Assembly: GCA_016713245.1 (NCBI GenBank) | Contig: JADJPM010000004.1 | Span: 496,001-560,000, forward strand | From: Verrucomicrobiaceae bacterium | Lineage (GTDB): Bacteria; Verrucomicrobiota; Verrucomicrobiia; Verrucomicrobiales; Verrucomicrobiaceae | Reading direction: 5' to 3' | DNA: 64,000 nt | Shown: positions 1 through 7,551 of the stretch, in pieces | How the letters are laid out: each line of letters opens with the position of its first letter | How positions within the stretch are numbered: position 1 is the first letter of the stretch | Notes under the pieces: generated by a model | Database searches by the model: none | Seen by the model: the letters and a program-made list of their open reading frames with translations, nothing else | What the model was told of the DNA's origin: nothing | Made by a program: the position numbers and the translations under genes

Positions 1-1
1 C

Positions 2-52
2 GATCACGCGATGCGCTTCGTCGAGCGCACTGAAGAGCCGGAATCACCTTGA
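2..52 (+). CDS. 3' end of an upstream coding region (possible)
   Basis: The reading frame starting at base 2 is open to a TGA at 50-52 and uses mostly G/C-ending codons, as the neighbouring genes do, giving DHAMRFVERTEEPESP. The piece is too short to identify. The frame starting at base 3 is also open, to 131, so the choice is weak. Confidence 0.3.
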   Translation, partial: DHAMRFVERTEEPESP

Positions 53-130
53 TGCGAGGCTCTCGTTGAGAAACGCCAACTTTAAGCTTGGAACCTCCGC
101 CAGCCTGTTTATCACAGGGGCCGCACTTTG

Positions 131-1297
131 ATGAAAAAAGCCCTCCTCGCCCTCGAAGATGGCCGGGTGTTTGAAGGCACGGCGTTCGGCGCCGAGGCCA
201 CACACACCGGCGAAATCTGCTTTAATACCTCCATGACCGGCTATCAGGAGGTGCTCACCGATCCCTCCTATCGCGGTCAGATCGTCACGATGACCTATCC
301 CATGATCGGGAATTACGGCGTGAACCCGCTCGATCCTGAGAGCAGCCAGCCGCACGTTCGTGGTTTCGTCATTGAAGAGCTGTGCGACATCCCCAGCAAC
401 TGGCGTAGCACGCAGAGCCTCGACGGATACCTCAAAGAATGGAACATCCCCGGCATCCAGGGCATTGATACCCGTGCCCTCACCAAGCATCTCCGCACCC
501 GCGGAGCCATGCGGGCCGTCATCACCAGCGCCGTGCTCAATGCCGATGAGGCTGTGAAGCTCGCCGCCAGCAGCCCCACGATGGAAGGCAGCGATTTCGT
601 CAAGGAAGTCACCACCTCCAAGCCCTATGTTTGGGACCCCGAGAGCACTGAAAGCCGCGAGTGGGACATCCCCAGCCCTTCGCAAAACCGTGAAGGCGGC
701 CCCACCGGTGCCTTTCACAGCCTGCCCGAGGCCAAGCACCACATTGTGGCCTACGATTTCGGCATCAAACGCAACATCCTCCGCCGCCTCCGCCAGGCCG
801 GCTTTCGCGTCGATGTCGTTCCCGCCACCACCAGTGCCAAAGACGTGCTCGCTCGGAATCCCGATGGCATTTTCCTCTCCAACGGCCCCGGAGATCCCGC
901 CGCGCTGAGTTACATCCACACCGAGGTGAAGCAGCTCATCGGCGTGAAGCCCATCTTCGCCATCTGCCTCGGCCATCAGATCCTCGGCCACGCCTACGGC
1001 GGCAAGACCTTCAAGCTCAAGTTCGGTCATCGCGGCGGCAACCAGCCTGTTAAAGACCTCCGCAATGGCCAGGTGGCCATCACCAGCCAGAACCACGGCT
1101 TCGCCATTGATCCTGCCAGCCTTCCCGGCAATGTCGAGGTCACCCATATCAACCTCAACGACGGCACCGTCGAAGGCATGCGCCACCGCGAGGCCCCCGT
1201 CCTCAGCGTTCAATACCACCCCGAAGCTGCCCCCGGCCCGAACGACGCGAAATACTTCTTCTCCGAATTCGCTGCGATGATCGACAAAGGCCACTGA
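131..1297 (+). CDS. carA: Carbamoyl-phosphate synthase small subunit (glutaminase)
   Basis: This 388-residue protein is the amidotransferase subunit that hydrolyses glutamine and channels ammonia to the large subunit CarB, supplying carbamoyl phosphate for pyrimidine and arginine synthesis in the cytoplasm. The N-terminal CPSase small-chain domain begins [15 protein letters not shown]. The class I glutamine amidotransferase domain follows, with the nucleophile in ICLGHQILG near residue 280 and the catalytic His/Glu in [10 protein letters not shown] near the C terminus. The length is typical of the family. The ATG at 131 is preferred over an in-frame TTG three bases upstream. Between the two domains there is a short extra loop (about residues 175-195, rich in Pro, Ser and Gly). 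No carB follows, so the subunits are not adjacent here. Confidence 0.95.
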   Translation: MKKALLALEDGRVFEGTAFGAEATHTGEICFNTSMTGYQEVLTDPSYRGQIVTMTYPMIGNYGVNPLDPESSQPHVRGFVIEELCDIPSNWRSTQSLDGYLKEWNIPGIQGIDTRALTKHLRTRGAMRAVITSAVLNADEAVKLAASSPTMEGSDFVKEVTTSKPYVWDPESTESREWDIPSPSQNREGGPTGAFHSLPEAKHHIVAYDFGIKRNILRRLRQAGFRVDVVPATTSAKDVLARNPDGIFLSNGPGDPAALSYIHTEVKQLIGVKPIFAICLGHQILGHAYGGKTFKLKFGHRGGNQPVKDLRNGQVAITSQNHGFAIDPASLPGNVEVTHINLNDGTVEGMRHREAPVLSVQYHPEAAPGPNDAKYFFSEFAAMIDKGH

Positions 1298-1343
1298 GCC
1301 CAATCGACATTCGGATTTCAGGCCTTCGTCATTTCTTAAAATC

Positions 1344-1946
1344 ATGTCCACCATCGTCGTCACCCAGAAAAACGGAGTCGCCTGCATCGGGGCGGATACT
1401 TTGAGCTGCCTCGGCTCGCTGCGTCAGAAGGCTGGCCATGTCGTGAACAAAACGAAGATCACCAAGATCGGCGATACCTTCATCGGCCTCACGGGCACTT
1501 CAGCGAGCCTCGTCGTGCTCAATAGCTACTTTTCCAATCTCGACCGCCCGCGTGACTTCTCCTCCTGCGAGATGATCTTCGAAACTTTTCGCCATGCCCA
1601 CGCCTGGTTGAAGGCCGAGTACTTCATGACGGCCATGCCCGACAAGGGCGAGGAATACGAGACCACGCAGTTCTACGGCCTCGCCGCGAATGAGCATGGC
1701 ATCTTCGCTCTCTACTCCTACCGCTCCGCCCAGCAGTTTCACAAATTCTGGGCCGCCGGCTCCGGCCGTGACTTCGCCCTCGGAGCCATGCAAACCGCCT
1801 ACGAAAGCGGCAAAAGCGCCGAAGAGATCGCCCGCGCCGGCCTCGAAGCCGCCGCCGAGTTCGACAGCGCCACTTCTGCTCCTTTTGAGATCCATTCGAT
1901 CCTGCTAGCCGGTGCCGAAAAGCCCAAGGCGAAAAAGCGGAAGTAA
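1344..1946 (+). CDS. Proteasome-type (Ntn-hydrolase fold) peptidase-like protein
   Basis: The 200-residue product starts MSTIVVTQKNGVACIGADTL, which matches the N-terminal strand-turn-strand of proteasome beta and HslV subunits (TTI.V..DG...A.D). After Met removal, Ser2 or Thr3 would lie where the N-terminal nucleophile is expected. A Gly-rich turn GLTGTSAS near residue 50 and the stretch AAGSGRDFALGAMQTAYESGKSAEEIARAGLEAAAEFD near residues 135-175 also fit the 20S/HslV fold. The C terminus is lysine-rich (KPKAKKRK). No HslU-type unfoldase is next to it. The function is unknown. The family call rests on the N-terminal pattern and the length. Confidence 0.7.
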   Translation: MSTIVVTQKNGVACIGADTLSCLGSLRQKAGHVVNKTKITKIGDTFIGLTGTSASLVVLNSYFSNLDRPRDFSSCEMIFETFRHAHAWLKAEYFMTAMPDKGEEYETTQFYGLAANEHGIFALYSYRSAQQFHKFWAAGSGRDFALGAMQTAYESGKSAEEIARAGLEAAAEFDSATSAPFEIHSILLAGAEKPKAKKRK

Positions 1947-1975
1947 TTCCTTCCGTCCCTGTCTGCCCATCCAAT

Positions 1976-1990
1976 CCTTGTACTTCAAGG
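1976..1990. repeat. CCTTG-N5-CAAGG inverted repeat at the left junction
   Basis: CCTTG tactt CAAGG straddles the outer edge of the left attachment repeat. The same arms recur at 2052-2066 (spacer taaat) and form part of a longer palindrome at 10407-10430. The arms may be core-type binding sites for the integrase, or the end of the old tmRNA terminator region. Confidence 0.45.
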
Positions 1991-2020
1991 AAGTGGAGGC
2001 GAGGGGAGTTGAACCCCTGT
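1985..2020. repeat. Left attachment site (copy of the ssrA 3' end)
   Basis: These 36 bases are identical to 10425-10460, which hold the 3' end of the tmRNA gene (T-arm and acceptor strand) plus nine downstream bases. The identity stops at 2021 (T against C at 10461). The copy at this end lacks the rest of ssrA, so it is the displaced fragment created when the element integrated. The crossover lies within the 36 bases. Confidence 0.85.
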
Positions 2021-2104
2021 TCGCCCAGATGAACTCCCCCGGCGCTGAATCCCTTGTAAATCAAGGCATAGAGAGTCATCTGAGTTGTTGAAATCGTCGG
2101 CGCT

Positions 2105-2124
2105 TGTCTTACTTCTTGTCTTAC
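2105..2124 (+). repeat. Tandem TGTCTTAC pair at the left end (arm-type sites?)
   Basis: TGTCTTAC occurs twice with a 12-base period at 2105-2112 and 2117-2124, immediately before the integrase start. The same pair in the same orientation and period occurs at 10372-10391 near the right end. Paired repeats at both ends of an element are what arm-type integrase binding sites look like. The role is inferred. Confidence 0.5.
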
Positions 2125-2127
2125 CTC

Positions 2128-3276
2128 ATGGCATCCGTTTGGAAACATCCCAAGAGCCGCTTCTGGTATGCTCGCTATCTCGGCCCCGATGGCCGGTGGC
2201 GGAATGCGTCCACAAAGACCACGGAACGCAAAGCCGCGATGAAGCTCGCGGATGAATACGAAGGCGCAGCCAAGGCCCGCCGCACGGCCACGCAGGCCCG
2301 CCGCGTGCTCTCGCGCCTTCATGCCGAAATCACCGGCGAGGCGCTGCCCAGCTCATCCGTCCGCGCCTTCGTGGCGAACTGGCTCCACGAGAAGCGCGGC
2401 ACCTCGAAGTCCACGCAGGCGTTTTACCAGAACAGCGCCACGAAGTTTCTCGTCCATCTGGAAGCGCTCGCAGATGATGAACTCTCGATGGTGGCAAAGG
2501 AACACATCGTCACGTTTCGGAATGCGATGCTCGAAAAGCTCTCCGCGAAGGCCACGAATCATCACCTCAAGGTGGTGAAGATGCTTTTCCGCGCTGGCCG
2601 CCGCGATGGCTTTATCGTCGATGATCCTTCGGAGTTCGTGGAGACGATCAGAGAGAAGCAGGCGGACAAAAAGCGCCGCCGTCCGTTCTCGCTCGATCAG
2701 ATCCGCGCCGTGCTCGCCGTGGCCGATGATGAATGGCGCTCCATGGTCCTTTTCGGCCTCTACACCGGCCAGCGAATCGGAGATATTGCCCGCCTTACTT
2801 GGGCGAATGTCGATCTCGACAAGGGCCAGGTCCGCCTCGTGACACAAAAGACCAGCGCTGTGTTGCTCATTCCGATGGCGGCCCCGCTTCGTGAGCATAT
2901 CGAAAGCCTGCCTGCACCGGATGCGCGGCCCGAACTCGCGCCATTGCACCCGCGAGCTTGCGCCCTGCTCGAAAGGAACGGCAAAAGCGGCACGCTCTCG
3001 AATCAGTTCGCCGATCTTCTCGCCCTTGCTGGCCTGCGCATGAAGAAAGCCCATCGTGCCACCACGGGAGCGGGGAGGGATGGACGCCATCAAAACGAAC
3101 AGCTCTCATTTCACAGCCTGCGGCACAGCGCCGTTACCCTGCTCAAAGAGGCGGGCGTTCCTGCCGCTGTCGTGCAAAAGCTCATCGGCCACGAGTCCGC
3201 GCAGATTTCCGAGCTATACACCTCCGTAGGTGAGGAATCGCTCACGAAGGCAGCGGCAGCGTTTCCCGTGCTGTGA
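2128..3276 (+). CDS. int: Tyrosine recombinase / site-specific integrase
   Basis: The 382-residue enzyme would catalyse integration and excision of the surrounding element at the ssrA 3' end. The N-terminal part (about 1-70) resembles an arm-binding domain, a SAM-like core-binding domain covers about 75-170, and the catalytic domain about 190-375. Catalytic residues are visible: Arg216 in TGQRIGD, His329 and Arg332 in FHSLRHS, His355 in LIGHES, and the nucleophile Tyr364 in SELYTSVG. The ATG at 2128 is preferred because an in-frame TTG at 2104 would place the start inside the TGTCTTAC repeats. The gene is transcribed inward from the left attachment site, opposite to all the other genes of the element. 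Confidence 0.93.
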   Translation: MASVWKHPKSRFWYARYLGPDGRWRNASTKTTERKAAMKLADEYEGAAKARRTATQARRVLSRLHAEITGEALPSSSVRAFVANWLHEKRGTSKSTQAFYQNSATKFLVHLEALADDELSMVAKEHIVTFRNAMLEKLSAKATNHHLKVVKMLFRAGRRDGFIVDDPSEFVETIREKQADKKRRRPFSLDQIRAVLAVADDEWRSMVLFGLYTGQRIGDIARLTWANVDLDKGQVRLVTQKTSAVLLIPMAAPLREHIESLPAPDARPELAPLHPRACALLERNGKSGTLSNQFADLLALAGLRMKKAHRATTGAGRDGRHQNEQLSFHSLRHSAVTLLKEAGVPAAVVQKLIGHESAQISELYTSVGEESLTKAAAAFPVL

Positions 3277-3555
3277 ACCTCGCGCCGCTATTGGCGAAAT
3301 TTCTCCGGCGCTCGAATCCATTCCAAGCCTGCCTTGCTTGCCCGGCCTGCCAGCAGACACAATGTCAGTCCGAACTGCTCCACAGCCGTTCCCACTTTCT
3401 GCGAACTCTCGTATGGCTCTGCGTTGCTACTTTTGAAAAGCACGAGGCTCCGCGTTTTGATACTACAGCAGCGCACCCGCCCCGATTCTACGCTTCCCGG
3501 AGATGCTCGCCGAGATTCTTTCCATCCTTCCCGCTCGCCTCGCAGAATCGCCCGC

Positions 3556-4188
3556 TCACGCCGCCAGCGCCGCTTTCACACGTTGCACCGTGCTGCCGCC
3601 CTTGCCCGTGATCTTGGCCGCATTACGCACGCTCTGACCGGCCTTCAAGGCGCGGACAATGTCCGCATGCTTTGCCACCAGCTCTTTCGCTTCCAGTGTC
3701 GTGCCTTCCGGCCTGCCCAGCTTTACGCCTTTGCGCCGTGCCTCATCCAGTCCGCTCTTGATGCGCTCCACGAGGGTTTCCTTCTCCGCCCGTGCCATCT
3801 CTGCCAGCATGGCAAACATCAGGTGTGCCGCAGGATTGCGTTTCCCGCTCGCCAGCAGGGTTTCAATATTGTGCGCGTGCCAGTAGAGCGAAACGCCGCA
3901 CTGCTCCAGCGTCTCCACGAAGGCATGCGCCACACTAGACCGCCGCGCCACGCGGGAGATTTCATGCACGAGCACCTTTTTGATTTTGCCTGCCTGTGCC
4001 AGTTCCTCGATCCGAGCAAGGCCGGGCCGCTCGTCCCTGTCAGCACTTCCCGAAACCGTTTCCTCGCAGACTTCCACCACCTCCCAGCCTTTCGATTCCG
4101 CCAAGGCGCGGAGTTCATGGGTTTGGCGCTGTGTCTCCTGCTTGTTGGTGGAGACGCGAACGAGGATGGCGGCAGGTGTCGATTTCAT
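3556..4188 (-). CDS. Serine recombinase (resolvase/invertase family)
   Basis: The 210-residue protein has the small serine recombinase layout. The N-terminal catalytic domain carries the nucleophile Ser in ILVRVSTNKQETQRQ, and the conserved stretches KVLVHEISRVARRS (arginines near residues 83-88) and LFAMLAEMARAEKETLVERIKSGLDEARRKG follow. A C-terminal Hin-like helix-turn-helix, GQSVRNAAKITGKGGSTVQRVKAAL, ends the protein. Such enzymes resolve multimers or invert DNA. The ATG at 4188 is chosen because homology begins there, but an in-frame ATG at 4233 adds 15 residues and lies inside an inverted repeat. It gives the element a second recombinase in addition to the integrase. Confidence 0.9.
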   Translation of the reverse strand: MKSTPAAILVRVSTNKQETQRQTHELRALAESKGWEVVEVCEETVSGSADRDERPGLARIEELAQAGKIKKVLVHEISRVARRSSVAHAFVETLEQCGVSLYWHAHNIETLLASGKRNPAAHLMFAMLAEMARAEKETLVERIKSGLDEARRKGVKLGRPEGTTLEAKELVAKHADIVRALKAGQSVRNAAKITGKGGSTVQRVKAALAA

Positions 4189-4223
4189 GGCGTGTGGTGC
4201 TTGGTGATGTTCCACAATGCCGA

Positions 4224-4259
4224 GTGTATTCATTTAATCAATAGTTTTCTTGAATACAC
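4224..4259. promoter_or_regulatory. Inverted repeat upstream of the serine recombinase (operator or res-like site)
   Basis: GTGTATTCA at 4224-4232 and its exact complement TGAATACAC at 4251-4259 flank an 18-base AT-rich spacer, directly upstream of the recombinase gene. A third half-site TGAATACA lies at 4327-4334. Binding sites in this position are typical of serine recombinases that act at, and repress from, their own promoter. The function is inferred. Confidence 0.5.
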
Positions 4260-4381
4260 CATTGCCAGCTCTCCCGCGATTCACCTTCCCTGCGAAGACT
4301 GCCGACATTTTCACCAGATGATTTTCTGAATACATCTCCGGCCCGCTCGCCGTTCTTCTTTCCATTCTCCCTCCCCAGCGT

Positions 4382-4573
4382 TTACGGCTGGATGGAATCC
4401 CGCCCGGCTCGTGCGCAGCACCGGCACAGCGTCACATTCACCGTTTGGTGAACGGACGCCGCATCAGAACGCCATGCCAGCGCCTCCGCACCTGCCAGCC
4501 TCATTTCCAGATGCAGCACCCGCCACGCCAGCAGAACCAGCGCCACAAAGATAAAGACGTCTTTCGCTCTCAC
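4382..4573 (-). CDS. Small single-pass membrane protein
   Basis: This 63-residue reading frame starts with GTG and overlaps the helicase stop codon by four bases (GTGA), which supports translational coupling. Residues 6-18 (VFIFVALVLLAWR) form one hydrophobic segment. The remainder contains a CRCC cysteine cluster near residue 50. I recognise no family. It could be a small holin- or anchor-like protein or a non-functional frame. Confidence 0.45.
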   Translation of the reverse strand: MRAKDVFIFVALVLLAWRVLHLEMRLAGAEALAWRSDAASVHQTVNVTLCRCCARAGRDSIQP

Positions 4574-5766
4574 GCCTCATCCTCCCCCGGCGGCCATAGC
4601 TCCGTATCCAGCCCGATCTCTTTCCCCTCGATCTTGAGCATGTGGGCAAAGCGCCCCGTGGCAGACAGCGCCGCATAGCACGCCTTATCCTTCGCCCCGG
4701 CCAGCGTCATCAGCCGCCGCACCGCCTCGCCCTTCGCCAGCCGCACGCGGCCCTTGTCGAAAAGCTCGTGAAGATGCGCCTCCGTGATCTTCTCATTGTG
4801 CCCGCCCGCGCCGCCGCTGCCGCCCATACACTGCGAGAAATCGAAATCCTCGATCTCCTGAAAACCCGTGTCGATTTGATGCAGTGCGTGCTTTTCGCCC
4901 TCGCTCTTGCCATTCGAGTTCTTTAGCAGCGTGGCGACAACGCGCCTGTCTCCCGGCTGCTCTGTCACACGCTCCAGCTCGATGATCGTGCGCGGCTTCC
5001 GTCTCAGTGTTTGATGGCCGCTGATTTGATGCAGCCGCCCCATGCCGTCACTGTCCTCATTCTTCGGCTTCCGGCGATGATGCACTAGCAGCCAGCAAGG
5101 GCGAACAGGCAGCCCGTGTGAGATGCCTTTCATGCCGCGAAACATCAGCGCGAAATCCTTCGCCGTCTCATCCACCACCGCGCTCGATACCGTGTCCAGA
5201 ATCACCAGCTTGATTTCCTTCGCCTCGATGATCCGCCGCGTGTGCGCCATGAAATCGTGATCGCCCACGTCCATCGTTTCGGGAACGTCTGTGATGTGCA
5301 TCCACTGCTCGAAATCCTCCGGCAGCATCCCCGCCGCGTGCATCGACTTAAGCTGGCCCGCCAGCCGCCGCTTGTTGTTCTCATCACCGATCCACAAGGT
5401 AGCAAAGCGGCATTTGATCTCATGCCCCAGCCAGCGCCCGCGCCCCCACGCTGCCTTTGCCATCAGATCCATGATCGCCCAGCTTTTCCCCACGGAGGGA
5501 AACCCAAACAGCATCGCGAACTCTCCCGCTTCCAGCACCGCGTCACCTGCCAGCACCTCGCCCGGCTGCTCTTGATGGGAGAGCAGCCCGCGCACGTCCA
5601 GCAGCTCATACGGCGGCAGCACTGCCTCTTTCTTCTTTCCATTCTCCCTCCCCAGCGGTTGACGCTGGAAAGACTCCGCCGCGCCCACGTTGGCGGCCGG
5701 TTTGGCATCCTCCGCCAGTGGATCATACGGCCCCAGCTTCTCCGGTTTCTGCGCCTTCGTGCTCAT
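4570..5766 (-). CDS. RepA-like hexameric helicase / AAA_25 ATPase
   Basis: The 398-residue protein is a RecA-fold NTPase of the plasmid RepA / AAA_25 type, which unwinds DNA at replication origins. Walker A is FGFPSVGKSW (about 88-96), and Walker B is IKLVILDTVSS (about 185-194). The segment WLLVHHRRKPKNEDSDGMGRLHQISGHQTLRRKPRTIIELER corresponds to the sensor and arginine region of RepA helicases. A glycine run GGSGGAGGH separates a C-terminal winged-helix-like part (about 320-398). The ATG at 5766 has a good GGAGG ribosome site and overlaps the primase stop as ATGA, so helicase and primase are translationally coupled. An upstream in-frame extension is rejected because it overlaps the primase. 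Confidence 0.8.
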   Translation of the reverse strand: MSTKAQKPEKLGPYDPLAEDAKPAANVGAAESFQRQPLGRENGKKKEAVLPPYELLDVRGLLSHQEQPGEVLAGDAVLEAGEFAMLFGFPSVGKSWAIMDLMAKAAWGRGRWLGHEIKCRFATLWIGDENNKRRLAGQLKSMHAAGMLPEDFEQWMHITDVPETMDVGDHDFMAHTRRIIEAKEIKLVILDTVSSAVVDETAKDFALMFRGMKGISHGLPVRPCWLLVHHRRKPKNEDSDGMGRLHQISGHQTLRRKPRTIIELERVTEQPGDRRVVATLLKNSNGKSEGEKHALHQIDTGFQEIEDFDFSQCMGGSGGAGGHNEKITEAHLHELFDKGRVRLAKGEAVRRLMTLAGAKDKACYAALSATGRFAHMLKIEGKEIGLDTELWPPGEDEA

Positions 5767-6749
5767 GGGCAAACCTCCAAGAGTTGAGGATTCACCCGGA
5801 TGCTCGCCGCGCTCGCTTTCGCGAACACATCGCCAAGGTCTTTGATCGCCGCTCCCGTCGCATCCACGAGGCCCGCCAGCGAAAAGGCATCCACCACCGC
5901 GCCCGCATCCCGCAGACTCCGCGCCCATAGCAGCGCCGCACGCTTCCCCGGCTCGTCCATCTGCGGCACGATCCGCACGCGCTTACCAGCCAGGCGTGCC
6001 GCCACCTCCGGCGAGAGCCGCACCGCCGCGCCCATGCAGCACAGCGCCGCCACATCCGCCACCCGTCCCTCGCCATCCATCACGGCATGCGCCGCGAGGA
6101 AATCGCCCACGCCTTCCACGAGGAGCACATTCGGAAACGCCTCCGCCTCCATCAGCCCCACCGGCCACGCCTTGTCACCGTAGCAATGCGCCTTGCGCGG
6201 CGGGATGTCGCCAAAGCCCGGCCACAGCTCCCCATCCGCACGCCGCAGCTCACAGCCGCGCCGCGCCTTGTCCGTGATGCACCAGAACGCATGCCCCCAC
6301 TGCGCCCCAAAGTGGAGAAAGCCCCGCTCATCCGCCAGCCGCAGCGCCGCCACCGGCAGCGCACGCAGCCGCGCCAGCGCCGCCAGTTCCTCCGCCGTGC
6401 CGCGCCTTAACGCCGGCCACGGTTTCGCCTTCTTCATCGCCTCACGTCGCGGCGGAGGCGGTGGCAACTCACGGCCCTCGCCCAGATGCTCCCGCATCCA
6501 GCGCACCGCGCCCGCCGTGTCCGCATCCAGCGCCCTCGCGATGAAGTCCACCACGTCGAAGGTTTCGCCCGTCGCGTGATCCTTCGCCCGCGTGCTTTCT
6601 GCCCACACGGAAAAGCTCGCGTGCCGCTCATCAGGCCGAAACGGCGATTTGCAGCACTTCGCAGGCTCCCCCGGAAGATGCAAAAGCCGCCACGCCTCAT
6701 CAATCCGCAGCCGCGCCTTCAAATCGGCAATCGTTGCTTGTGGCTTCAT
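5763..6749 (-). CDS. Primase-like protein with degenerate CHC2 finger and TOPRIM domain
   Basis: The 328-residue product would prime DNA synthesis for the element. At about 31-72 there is a CHC2-like module (KCCKSPFRPDERHASFSV then KDHATGETFDVVDFI) in which the second cysteine pair of the canonical finger is replaced by KDHATGE, a variant seen in primases of mobile elements. A TOPRIM domain spans about 207-275: NVLLVEGVGDFLAAHAV supplies the Glu212 motif, and VRIVPQMDEPGK the acidic motif near Asp265. The proline run PPPPPP at 96-100 links the parts. The ATG at 6749 has an AAGGAGA ribosome site. It overlaps the genes on both sides by four bases. Confidence 0.8.
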   Translation of the reverse strand: MKPQATIADLKARLRIDEAWRLLHLPGEPAKCCKSPFRPDERHASFSVWAESTRAKDHATGETFDVVDFIARALDADTAGAVRWMREHLGEGRELPPPPPRREAMKKAKPWPALRRGTAEELAALARLRALPVAALRLADERGFLHFGAQWGHAFWCITDKARRGCELRRADGELWPGFGDIPPRKAHCYGDKAWPVGLMEAEAFPNVLLVEGVGDFLAAHAVMDGEGRVADVAALCCMGAAVRLSPEVAARLAGKRVRIVPQMDEPGKRAALLWARSLRDAGAVVDAFSLAGLVDATGAAIKDLGDVFAKASAASIRVNPQLLEVCP

Positions 6750-7057
6750 CGGCGCAATCTCCTTTCCACTTTCAATTCCATCAGCTCGATGGTGTTTGGA
6801 GTCAGCGACACTCCCACGCTCGCGAGAGCCTTGACGAGCTGCTGGCCGTGCTCCTGCGTCCACCAGTAGCAATCTATGAAATCCATCAGGCCGTAGATCG
6901 TGTTATCCCCGTGCTGAAAAAGACAAAGCGCAGGATCGACATAATGCCACGGTTTGTCCCGGTATCCCATGTGCGGCCCTCGCAGATAAACAAAGCGCCC
7001 ATCCGTAAAGACCAGTTCCCCGCGATTGAATCGCCGTTGAATCTCTCGCTCACTCAT
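6746..7057 (-). CDS. Hypothetical protein of the replication module
   Basis: I do not recognise this 103-residue protein. It is rich in aromatics (FVYLRGPHMGYRDKPWHYVDPALCLFQHGDNTIYGLMDFIDCYWW) and has a basic C terminus (ELKVERRLRR). Its stop overlaps the primase start as ATGA and its start overlaps the stop of the next upstream gene, so it is part of a tightly coupled unit with primase and helicase. A role in origin recognition or replication control is possible but is inferred from position only. Confidence 0.65.
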   Translation of the reverse strand: MSEREIQRRFNRGELVFTDGRFVYLRGPHMGYRDKPWHYVDPALCLFQHGDNTIYGLMDFIDCYWWTQEHGQQLVKALASVGVSLTPNTIELMELKVERRLRR

Positions 7058-7427
7058 GGCCCGCCCCTCCTTTCAAAAATGCCGTGAGCTTTGCCTTGTC
7101 GATAAGGGCAGCACCCCTGACTTTTCCCGGCAACCTGCATGACACAAAAGCACCGGCAGCCTTCGCCACCGAAACGAGGCCGCTGCGGCTCAATCCCGTG
7201 TATCGACACCGCCCCTTGGCGGAAGGAAGGCGAATGAACTCGGCCTCCGCGATGGGAGCCGGTTCAAAGCGTTGCTCGTGCCCCTTTGGCACCGTGCCTG
7301 CCACAGTTGGCTTGGAAGTGAGGAAACCCGTGGATTGGCCTTCCCTCACATTGGAGCGGCTTCGATTGATCTCCGGCGCTCCGCTCGTGGCTGCCGTGGA
7401 TGTCTTGTGTTTGGTATTCGGTTTCAT
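7050..7427 (-). CDS. Excisionase-like DNA-binding protein
   Basis: The 125-residue product has a low-complexity N terminus and a C-terminal module FIRLPSAKGRCRYTGLSRSGLVSVAKAAGAFVSCRLPGKVRGAALIDKAKLTAFL. That pattern is a winged-helix/MerR-like fold as found in excisionases and small regulators: a helix after GLSRSGL, a wing with a basic turn, then a final helix. The ATG at 7427 is chosen; a GTG and a TTG lie a little upstream. It is first in the minus-strand unit with the 103-residue protein, primase and helicase, so it may control both replication and excision. The assignment is moderate. Confidence 0.55.
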   Translation of the reverse strand: MKPNTKHKTSTAATSGAPEINRSRSNVREGQSTGFLTSKPTVAGTVPKGHEQRFEPAPIAEAEFIRLPSAKGRCRYTGLSRSGLVSVAKAAGAFVSCRLPGKVRGAALIDKAKLTAFLKGGAGHE

Positions 7428-7551
7428 CGCAAAAAACGCTTCCGCGTTGCGATGTCCATTAATCACCAAGAAACATCTGTGTCGCTACCAATGCCCTCTT
7501 GGACGCCGACAACGCCATTTTCTCAGCCAGCACTTCGATTTGATGTGCTGG

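Noticed and set aside
44..1387. Long minus-strand reading frame opposite carA
   Set aside because: It is the antisense of a strongly conserved gene in GC-rich DNA; the product has no recognisable domain.
3277..3555. Possible gene in the gap between integrase and serine recombinase
   Set aside because: No frame with a start, ribosome site or domain was convincing; treated as intergenic.
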